Origin: Telopea speciosissima
Lineage: Eukaryota; Streptophyta; Magnoliopsida; Proteales; Proteaceae
Assembly (NCBI RefSeq): GCF_018873765.1
Contig: NC_057919.1
Span: 60,549,484-60,613,483 of the forward strand
Direction: 5' to 3'
DNA: 64,000 nt
Shown: positions 56,301 to 64,000 of the stretch, piece by piece
How the letters are laid out: each line of letters starts with the position of its first letter
Position numbering within the stretch: the stretch's first letter is position 1
Made by a program: the position numbers and the translations under genes
The notes under the pieces: generated by a model
The model's database searches: none
Told to the model about the DNA's origin: nothing
The model's input: the letters and a program-made list of their open reading frames with translations, nothing else

Positions 56301-59300
56301 ATTGTTGTTGAAGACATAAACAAATAAATAAATAATAATAATCTTCAACTGATGACTTGAGCAGATAAAAATACTAATCTTCAATCTCCACGTCAAGGGT
56401 TGCATTACACGTGGACAAATAATGACCAATAATTAGCATCTCAAAGGACGAGCATCACAAAAAAAAAATCCAATAATCAAGAGTAGCTGCAAATAAACTC
56501 CAATCTTCCCCTCATGGTATCAAATAATTTCCATACAAGTACCAATATCTTCAAAAAATTTCAAATCCCAAACTGATGTGATCGAGGGCCCACCAAAGCA
56601 ATAACATGACAAACATATAAGCCCAATGGCAATTCTGTAGTTACTTCATGTAATCCCTAAGTTATACGGAAACCGGGTCAAAATACCCAATTGGATTTGG
56701 TATGGACCCACCCAAGTACACAACAGCCTAGGTCTTTCAACATTAACCAGAACCCTAAAACAATAAATTTGGGATTTACGGTGCGGATTAACTCAATCTG
56801 TGTAATCTCGTTGTCAACTGCTTGCTTGGCACATTCGTGTGGCCTCGAACACGATCAAACATCGAATACAGTCTTCTCGAATATAAAAAAACCCATCACC
56901 ACCATGAAAAAGGGTTTTCAGATCTGGAATACCTCTCCCTGGGTTATCCCCACCATTGACAGACTCTTATGCATAAAAATAATCTCGAACGCGATCACTG
57001 CATCACAATACGTGCCACGGTGATCAGAGCAACCTCTACAGCAGAAACAGAGGTGGTTTTTCTACTCACTGAGAATCCTCCTTTTAATGCTTTAGATTGT
57101 TCCTCTCGTTTTCCAACGCCTTATCTTCTTCAACCTTTGACCAAGAGATTGCAGAACAATACCAGATGATGAAATTGCAGCAGTAGCAGTATATGAAATA
57201 GAAGCAAATCAATGATACCAAGAACAATCGATTCAGGTATGAGACACTCACCAATCTTTATCAATATATGAAACCCTGGTTCTTCTTCTCCTTCTATGAA
57301 CTAGGGTTTCCTTCTTCAAACCAGAAATCTAAAACGACCCTCAAAACGGCTATTACGGAGAAAATCAGATACTGGTTAATGCTCTGCTACCATGTGACAA
57401 TTTAGGAACTTGAGAAACCAGAACCAAAGAAGAAGAATGAGAGAAGAGAGGAAGAATTCCCATACCACGATAGACTAAGAGTGGGTGTCTATCGTGGGCT
57501 GCAGTCCTTTATTTATAGAAGGCAAATTGAATTGTACTACAACTCTACATATAGTTAGAATACGAAAACTTACTTAAACTAGGAACAACCAAAGCAAACT
57601 AAAACTGTCTAAAACACTTAGACAACTAAGGACACATCAAGAAAGGAATATCTCCCTTATTGTGACACACATCTTAACAAACTCAAAAGAAAGAGAGGAC
57701 GAAAAACCACAAACAATATCTTTAGCACAATGAAACAATTAAAATTATACTTACGGAAGAACTTCTTTGTAAAACAGCCCTTACCAAGGAATAGAAAAGG
57801 TGAAGAGTTACAGCCACAAATACAAATTCAAGAGCCGTATATGTCCATGTATATTCTTTGATTGCTGCATGTAAAACCAGAAAATCATATTTTGATTATT
57901 AAAATATTGAAATCTTGAAAAAAAAAAAAAAAAAGAAACAAAAAGACGGAGGTGAACCATCAGTAGAATTAATGATAACTGAAGTTTCTTTGAGGATCAA
58001 CTATACCAAGGGAGACTGCAAAAACTGATCCCATAATACCCAGTGTGATTGAAAATGGTGCTGCAAACAGTACTGCTTGAGATTTCATTTCATGAACCTA
58101 TAAATGCAACGACAAGGATAGAGATAAATCAACATGTATACATTAGTTGTCATGTAGTAAACAAGCAAATAAGACTAGTTTGTTTGAAATAAGGCTTTCT
58201 CCCCCAGTTTAATAAGCTCGGAAGCATTTTCTCCCTCTCTATGCATATGCATTGTCATTCATCAACGTAGATGGCTGAATGGCCCATGTCCATGTTGCCT
58301 AATCTTGGATACATGGGTAAAGCCACCTCTGGTAAGCCTTCTATAGAAGATTCTATTAAATACTTTTACTTCTTTCTTTTGGAATTTCTCTTTTTTGTTA
58401 GTTTTCATGTGGTGCAAGTTACAATCTTAGCCTAAAAGGATGATTAGCTAACCCCATAAAAGGCTGTGTATTATTTTTCCATTTTAATACAAGTGTGAAG
58501 GATTTCCCTGTAACAACTTGTTTCTCAGAAGAAAAAATTCCTTCATGATGGAAATGATTTAAAGCCACAACACAAACCTCCATTCAAAGCACCTTGTTCC
58601 TTAAACATGAATCACATATTCACATGCTAATTTGTTGGGGGTACATTAGCTCTTATGCATCCCTACGGGTAGCTTTTGATCTCAAAACATTTATGCTAAT
58701 GATCTTTCCAAGGGAGGAAAAGTTCAAAATATCAAGAGGAACTTTAAAGTAGAATGCCACAACTGCCCAACAATAACAGGGAGTGAAGATGAATGATATT
58801 TATCTTTTACACCCTTTAGAAGCTTCACTCATTCAAGGACTAACTTGCTTTGCTCTCTTGATAATTATAAAATACATATTGTTTTGATAGATATTAATGA
58901 TATCGCAGCACTTTTTCAGTTTCTCATTTGCCCTTTTTTTTATTCTATTGGATAAATGGCTTAGCAGAAGGACAAAACTGAATTCCAGTCACATCTCTAT
59001 AACAGTGAATGTCATTTCACAATTTACTTTAGAGACAAGGGACAACAGAAAGCTTCAACAGAATTTACAGAGATTATTCTAAATTTATTTTTCATAAGTG
59101 GGTTTGTATACCAGCAGCTGCTCAAGGAAGAAGAAATAGCATATTGTGCTAATCAAGACAAGCACCACCAAGTCCTTCCAGGCACTGCATCAACCAATTT
59201 ACGAAACAAAGCATCAAACAAGGGAAGTGAAAGAAATCAAGTCGATCAGTGAACAAAGAAACTGGATGATATCGTCTAGCCTTGTTAGGATATCTCGCTT

Positions 59301-62300
59301 TCGCCCAGGAGAACTGGGTTCAAATACTGCCTGCTTCGGATGTTCATTTAAGTCATTAAGATTGGGCACTTTGTTTGGCAGTTTACAAAATAATCCTGCT
59401 AGCAGAGGTTCCTATGCGCTTGTTTAACCTACTTGATAAAGATGGGAATTCTAACTCACAAGTCGATGAAAGCTGCTACTAACTGGTGAGACCAACCTAA
59501 CAAAAAAATTTTTGCAAAATCCACGAAAAAAAAGTTGCGACTCACTCATTATAAAAAATGATATGACTGAGTGAAATTACAGTGAGTTTAGAACATCTAG
59601 TAAGGTCACTTCAGCGAGTCGTGTTATTAACACACTGAGTAATGTTATCAACAGGCAAGACCAGCATGATTGCCATTTACCTACCCTCCCCCACCCCCCA
59701 CCCCCCACATCTCCAATTAACTCATATTATTCTCCGACAAAACACAATAAAATTCAACTGAAACCTTAAGCTTTGATACAACAGACAAAATTAGAGGTCA
59801 ATTGTTGAGAACCTCTTTACTATAAATTTTCTCACCTTATTGATTGTGAATTTGAACTCTGTCTGTTGTTCACTTGTCTGTTAGCCCTTTGAACAGCACT
59901 CTGTACCCTAAGCAAAGTTACAGGTAGGTTGAGAACCTCTTGCCCACAGACATCACACTGTTTATTTCCTCTGATGCTGAACCACTTCACCGCACATTCT
60001 TCGTGTGTAAGTCTTAAAGCACCTTTACAACTGCACCCCATTTTGAGTGTGTTTCCCCCTTCAGACAATTCAACTAAACAGATCCTACAAACTGCTTCCT
60101 CTTCAGGAATCTCTTCATCCTCATCTTCCATATGAATGGGAGTTACTTGGCCTGAATTGGCAGAAAACAAAGTCAACAGAGATTAAAGAAGACAAGGATG
60201 AAAATTCAAAAATGACAAGAAAGAAATGGCAGAAAACAAAATCGTAGAAGATTGAAAAAGACAATAAATTAACGGTTTGATCATCATCCATATGATTACA
60301 CATCTCATTGCTTCTAAATCCAAATGCACTCCAGTCATAGAGCAACAAAACTAGGGTGGTGTAATAAACAAAGTAGGAAAACTTGTGAATGGTGACTTAG
60401 GAGCCAGGGAAACTTTTATTCACCATAAAATCTTGAGTTGTGCAAAACTACTCATGAAGTTCATCTAGTATAGGACAAGTATGACAGTAAAATTCATGAA
60501 AGATTCAGTGTTTATATAGAACCCCAAAAAAAATGTCCAATTCGACCAAATCACAAATAATCATGCATGATCTAATATGGAACTTCTAGGCCTAACCAGG
60601 ACACCCCATTTGTGACTCAATTGGCCTGATAACATCTTAAACAGGTTGATTCCTCAACTAAGAGTTTAGGATGCAGGGAGGAGGAAGTGCAGTGTATGCA
60701 CAAGGGATTTTATAAAATTTAAAAGAAGAAACATAGCATAGCCGTGCAAGCATGTGCATTTGTATAAATATATACCATCACCGCAATCTACTTGTGAGTG
60801 CTCTTTATGGGAGGCAAAGGACATCGATCTCACAATAACAACATTCCGCAGTGGAACAGACAAAGACCTTGCGACCTTGACTGTAGCTTCCCCTTTCTGC
60901 ACAGATTGATCATAAATGCAATTTAGACATTTTCTTTAGCAATGATATAAAAACAAACATACTAATAGTAGAAGAAATGCAAATTGGAACATTTCAGACA
61001 ACAAAAGTAACCTTCATTTTATTGTCAAATTAAATTAAAATTCCAGCCCTCCCACTCAAATGCAAAGCACAAATCTTACAATAATTCATGGAATCAAGAA
61101 GATCACCTTTAGACATGATTTCTGCTGCTCAACACATTTTCTTCCTGTAGTCTGGGTAGAAAGTGAAGGCGACAACATCGATGCTGGTGTAACAGGGAGG
61201 GAAACACATCTCTTACAAGAGGGTTTTGCAGAAGAATTGGCCATGTCAGAGCTCTCAGGAACAGCTCTAGGGTCTGGATTCAGGAGGTATCTTCTCTCAC
61301 CATCAGGTGCAGCTGCCTTGTGCTTGAAGCTTACCCCTCTTAGGAAACCTCTTGGAGAAAAACCACCTTTGAAGGAATTTTGAGACTGCAGTAGACCATT
61401 TACACCACAGCTATTGCTAAGACCTACTGATCTAGGGGGTATTTGAAGTGAGAGATCTAAACTCCTCCCACTGGGTCCTGAAAGTGTAACCTTTCTGTTT
61501 GTAGGATCCATTATTTGGTGACCCTCCTGCATATGATGAAAATTCCAGGATTACCTCCAACAATCTGGAAAAGCAAACATCTAGAAACACATAACAAGTG
61601 GGAAGATGCACCAGGGCCTAAACAGAATAAAAAAAAGAGTAAATAAGACAGCATGGAAGTATGGGGATACATCCAGTCAGACAACAATTTGTTTCACATC
61701 TTCAAGTACGAAAACTTGTCAAAACAAAGAGAATCTGTAGCGCTTTATTCAACATAGGTACGATAAAGTGAGAATTTAGACTCTGAATAAAAAAGAAGTT
61801 GAAGAGATCCAAAACATAAACTATAACAAGGGGAAAATAATCTCTCAGATGGAGAGTCAGTAGACCCAACCAGGCCATCATGTTGAGAAGTAGCTTGAAA
61901 TCCTTGACACACCTCATCCCAAGCCATCTAAGTACTGGCCTTTTTGAAGCTGTAGCACTTTTCTTTCTTATTGACAATAATCGCTGTCAACCAACGAATT
62001 AACATTGACTCTCTCAACAAGGATCTCCATTGCAATCCTGGAGAAATTCAACCCCTATCCAATCCTTCAGGGAATGGGTACCCACCTGCAGTACCAACTT
62101 CAGAATTGCAGCCCAGCAAAGTATGCGATGTGGCCACCCCGACCCTTTCCTCTTTTTTCGTTAGAGTATTTTAAGCCCCTACTCACACCTATAGGATCTT
62201 ATTATGACAAAAGCTGCTACATAACCCTCAACAGAGGCATTTCTACATCTCACTCAAATGTAAAAACAGATATTTGCCTCCTCTTATGATACCCATATAA

Positions 62301-63830
62301 AGGAAATTCAAAACCACCAGATTTCAATCACAACTTAAATGCATTTTAAGTAGTATATAATATATTAATTTTACCAACGATTATAGATCAGGAGCACTTG
62401 TTCTGGAGCACACATCTAACACAATTTGAAAACTTAGAATTTCAGTATGTCAATTTCACTAAAGCAAACCAACTCTCTAGATAAACATTTCAAGTAACTA
62501 TCACATAAAACAACATCTTCTAGCCTGTGCTGGAGACTAACTGGCAAATCAGGCAAAAACTGTCCGAGTGTTACTCATGTAAACTTGGTTATGGATTTTT
62601 TTGGGATTTCGACTGCACTTCAGATTTTCAGCTTCAGTTCATCATTAGCTATGAAAAATTTCAAGTGGAAAACAAACACTTCTCAACTGGATAAATGTGG
62701 TGTAAATGGGTCTAAAGCTCAAGCCTATGCCCTCAACAAGTTCAAACTATAAGATAACTGGATAACCAAAATTTGGAGCTACACGGTTAACAACAACAAA
62801 AGAAAGAACACGCAAGTAAAAAGTGGATTCATGAAATATGATTTGAGACAAGCAAAACCACACTAAATCAACCAACATGGGATATGAATTGAACTTTAAT
62901 TACGTTTCTTTGTTCTTTCTTTTTTCTTTCACTTATTTTCCCCATTTTCCTTCCTTTCTCCACTTCTTTTGCTATTTCTTTGAATCCCTCCCTTTATTTT
63001 CCCTGGTGAGAGAACCACCAGAAAAGCTCAATGAACTCTGTTTTTATGGATGAAAAGTCAAATAGCCTATTAGGCAGAAAAAGAAGGGAGAATCAAACCC
63101 ATCAAAATAACATCACTGGACACAATTAGCACAATAACTTCTTCTTCTTGTTCTCTTTTTCAGTAAGATGACAACAATTCTAGTCTCAAATCCTAAATAA
63201 TCTGCTAGCACTCATATGCAGAGAGACGCAACCATGTATATATAGATTTTCAAAGATTACAGCAGAAAAACTCTAGTTAAGCATAAAGCCCTCCCCCCCC
63301 CCCCCCTTCCCTTTCCCCTGGGTGGGCAAAAAATTGATAGAAGAATCAAACCAATAAACAGCGAAAAAGTCAGTCTACGATATTCGTCGGGAAAAAATGA
63401 ACTCCAACTAAGTATGTCATTCCAGGACATTATTATCAGCAAAAATGCAATAATTTTCCGCTTGTTACCTGTAAAAACAAATTTTGGAGAAAAATAAACT
63501 AAGGGAGTAAATGTCACACCAGTACATAGCAGAATAAAAGAAAATGGCATGAAATACAAGACTATAACACAAACGAAAAAAAGAACAACACAAGAAAGAA
63601 AATAATTAAGAGCTCCTCACTGTTTCAATTCTCATTTCATTTTGTTGAGGTTCTTACTGCAACCCTTTGTTTCTACTCTAAAGAGAAACTACAAAATTCC
63701 CTCATTTTATTAGCAAAATATAGATAAGAAGAAACATGCAAAGCATTAGAAGGAAATAAGAAACAACCTCTTGAGAAATCTCTTCTTCCACTCCAGCTCC
63801 GACTCCATTAGAGCCTGTATCGCGTATCAT
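50344..63830 (-). CDS. RING-CH (MARCH-type) membrane protein, probable E3 ubiquitin ligase
   Basis: Eight exons on the minus strand: 63830-63768, 61526-61107, 60896-60776, 60151-59836, 59184-59112, 58097-58007, 57864-57785 and 50487-50344. All introns are GT-AG and phases agree, giving 435 residues. The N-terminus is Ser/Pro-rich (1-200). A C4HC3 RING-CH finger spans about 223-270: CRIC, CSCK, HEEC, CDVC. C-terminal hydrophobic segments include [60 protein letters not shown] and [25 protein letters not shown] proteins with several membrane spans transfer ubiquitin to membrane substrates; substrate and compartment are unknown. The start ATGATACGCGAT has no upstream ATG in the visible leader. 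The last intron (7.3 kb) is filled with transposons. Confidence 0.88.
50488..51748 (-). other. RING-CH intron 7, part without recognised elements
   Basis: AT-rich intronic sequence between the last exon and the SINE. No ORF, exon-like segment or transposon terminus was recognised. Confidence 0.45.
51749..51920 (+). mobile_element. Au-type SINE
   Basis: A tRNA-derived head has an A-box-like GGTGCAACGGTTAAGGTGC and a B-box-like GGTTCAAACCTTGGAAACAG. Then come AGGGTAAGGTTGTGTACA and CCCGGTGCACTGGGTTGCTC, ending in a T run. This order and the GGGTAAGG..GTACA and GTGCAC..GGGTTGC-type motifs are those of the plant Au SINE family. It lies antisense within the RING-CH last intron. A target duplication could not be defined because both flanks are T/A-rich. 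Confidence 0.85.
51921..53225 (-). other. RING-CH intron 7, unannotated part
   Basis: No recognisable gene or transposon end. An (ATG/GAT)n microsatellite lies just beyond, at 53226-53248, immediately before the LTR array. Confidence 0.45.
53263..53545 (-). repeat. LTR c (3' end of the retroelement array)
   Basis: On the minus strand it runs TGTTAAGATGTGTGTCA to TTAAATTGTCA, 283 bp, nearly the same as LTR a at 57395-57679. A polypurine tract GAGGGGGAG (53546-53554) directly precedes it, as expected for a 3' LTR. Confidence 0.8.
54099..55307 (-). repeat. LTR b, interrupted by a nested solo LTR
   Basis: Bounded by TGTTAAAG and TTTTGTCA (minus strand), with a PPT on one side and a PBS on the other. 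It is 1,209 bp long, but removing the nested 895-bp element and one 5-bp duplication leaves about 309 bp, close to LTRs a and c. It shares architecture but is diverged in sequence from them. Confidence 0.65.
54343..55237 (+). mobile_element. Solo LTR nested in LTR b
   Basis: Starts TGATGTAGATCACAAGC and ends GACTTTTGCATTA, so termini TGATG/CATTA are near-perfect inverted repeats. A 5-bp direct repeat AAGAG flanks it at 54338-54342 and 55238-55242. A poly-C run lies at about 54990-55003 and GCAATAAACT, a possible polyadenylation signal on the + strand, near 55076. No interior or second LTR is present. Confidence 0.65.
55343..55515. mobile_element. GC-rich fold-back (MITE-like) element
   Basis: Ends are inverted: GGATCCTCTGTTGCC at the left and GGCAGCAGCAGAGGATCC at the right. 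Nested inverted parts include GCAGCCTCACATAGGCAGG against CCTGCCTGTGTGAGGCTGC. It shares GGCGAAATGACCACC with the element at 47208-47380. It sits inside the LTR-element interior, so it inserted there. Confidence 0.7.
57395..57679 (-). repeat. LTR a (5' end of the retroelement array)
   Basis: 285 bp, TGTTAAGATGTGTGTCACA to CTAAATTGTCA on the minus strand, nearly matching LTR c. It is followed (minus strand) by CATGGTAGCAGAGCATTAACC, containing the primer-binding site. Confidence 0.8.
58098..59111 (-). other. RING-CH intron 5
   Basis: About 1.0 kb of AT-rich intron between exons 5 and 6. No transposon or exon-like segment was recognised. Confidence 0.5.
59263..59333 (+). pseudogene. tRNA-Glu-like pseudogene
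   Basis: ATCGTCTAGCCTTGTTAGGA and CTCGCTTTCGCCCAGGAG followed by GGGTTCAAATACTGCC resemble a plant tRNA-Glu with anticodon TTC. The acceptor stem cannot pair and the T-arm is mutated, so it is not a working tRNA. It may be an old tRNA copy or the head of a SINE. It lies in RING-CH intron 4, antisense to the gene. Confidence 0.6.
61527..63767 (-). other. RING-CH intron 1
   Basis: 2.2-kb intron with T-rich stretches and a poly-C run at about 63293-63307. The ORFs at 61702-61977 and 63257-63559 have no recognisable domain and are taken as chance ORFs. Confidence 0.5.
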
Positions 63831-63895
63831 TCTTCCCTTATCAATCGCTCCTAGAGACGAACTGCTTCAAAGTGAAAAACAATTCTTCTGAACCT

Positions 63896-63919
63896 CTCTC
63901 TCTCTCTCTCTCTCTCTCA
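63896..63919. repeat. (CT)n microsatellite in the RING-CH 5' UTR
   Basis: Perfect CT dinucleotide run (GA on the gene strand) about 70 bp upstream of the start codon. GA-rich leaders are common in plant genes and this may serve as a binding site for GAGA-type factors; that is inference. Confidence 0.8.
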
Positions 63920-64000
63920 AAATTTACACAGGGAAGGCGGAGAAGTAGAAGAAGAGAAGACGATGATGGTCTCTGTTGCAGTCGCGGGGCTTTTCTCAAG

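Larger units (their letters stand above)
53263..57679 (-). mobile_element. Non-autonomous copia-type LTR element with three LTRs
   Basis: Minus-strand order: LTR a (57679-57395), primer-binding site TGGTAGCAGAGC (57392-57381), 2.1-kb interior, polypurine tract (55316-55308), LTR b (55307-54099), primer-binding site TGGTATCATAGC (54096-54085), 0.55-kb interior, polypurine tract (53554-53546), LTR c (53545-53263). The PBS resembles the initiator-Met tRNA site used by plant copia elements. Neither interior holds a gag or pol ORF. The sequence after both PBS copies is alike (AATCGATTCAGGTATGAGAC near 53934 and 57223). Flanks TTCTC and AACTC do not make a clean 5-bp duplication, so the array may be a product of recombination. 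Confidence 0.7.

Noticed and set aside
53258-57684. Five-base target duplication for the three-LTR array
   Set aside because: Flanks read TTCTC and AACTC, matching only at CTC, so no target duplication is claimed.

Overview
This is nuclear DNA from a flowering plant, probably a eudicot. The evidence is AT-rich intergenic DNA, GT-AG introns up to 8.4 kb, a DUF3444-type DnaJ gene, a plant BRCT-repeat gene, a RING-CH membrane protein gene, a nuclear tRNA-Pro gene, and plant transposons (Mutator-like, hAT, Au-type SINE, copia-type LTR sequence). The species cannot be named from the sequence.

Layout. 1-9.5 kb: no recognised gene; two CA/CT-rich minisatellite blocks, purine-rich repeats, a non-autonomous hAT element with an exact 8-bp target duplication, and fold-back or GATACC-type dispersed repeats. 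9.5-14.2 kb: promoter, 5'-UTR intron and intact single-exon coding region of a DnaJ-DUF3444 protein (+). 16.98-25.51 kb: an 8.5-kb Mutator-like element (MULE) with about 0.55-kb terminal inverted repeats, a spliced MURA-type transposase (+), a convergent broken GRF zinc-finger/coiled-coil/membrane-anchor gene (-), and a captured CDC48-like AAA fragment. 25.97-29.70 kb: a chimeric, broken gene made of the first exons of the BRCT gene joined to the DnaJ gene minus its J domain. 32.8 kb: tRNA-Pro(AGG) (-). 33.4-48.8 kb: the full BRCT gene (+), whose 8.4-kb intron holds a Pack-MULE-like element with an intact small ORF and a stray copy of a RING-CH exon. 50.3-63.8 kb: an eight-exon RING-CH (MARCH-type) multi-membrane-span gene (-), whose 7.3-kb last intron holds an Au-type SINE and a three-LTR non-autonomous retroelement with a nested solo LTR.

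History. The central 23 kb is explained by one tandem duplication. A segment running from inside the DnaJ gene (11417) to inside the BRCT gene (about 34233) was copied head to tail, joining at a 7-bp microhomology (26819-26825). This left an intact DnaJ gene upstream, an intact BRCT gene downstream and a fusion between them. Afterwards the MULE and a GC-rich fold-back element inserted into unit 1 only; unit 2 keeps the unoccupied MULE target. The fusion has since gained a 19-bp frameshifting duplication, a nonsense codon and a frameshift.

The genes do not form an operon-like system. DnaJ-DUF3444 (co-chaperone, probably nuclear), BRCT protein (probably DNA-damage response) and RING-CH protein (probably a membrane E3 ligase) are independent housekeeping-type genes. 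The most unusual content is the gene fusion, the MULE's second convergent gene, and the captured host-gene fragments. Exon boundaries were derived by reading splice sites and reading frame by eye.
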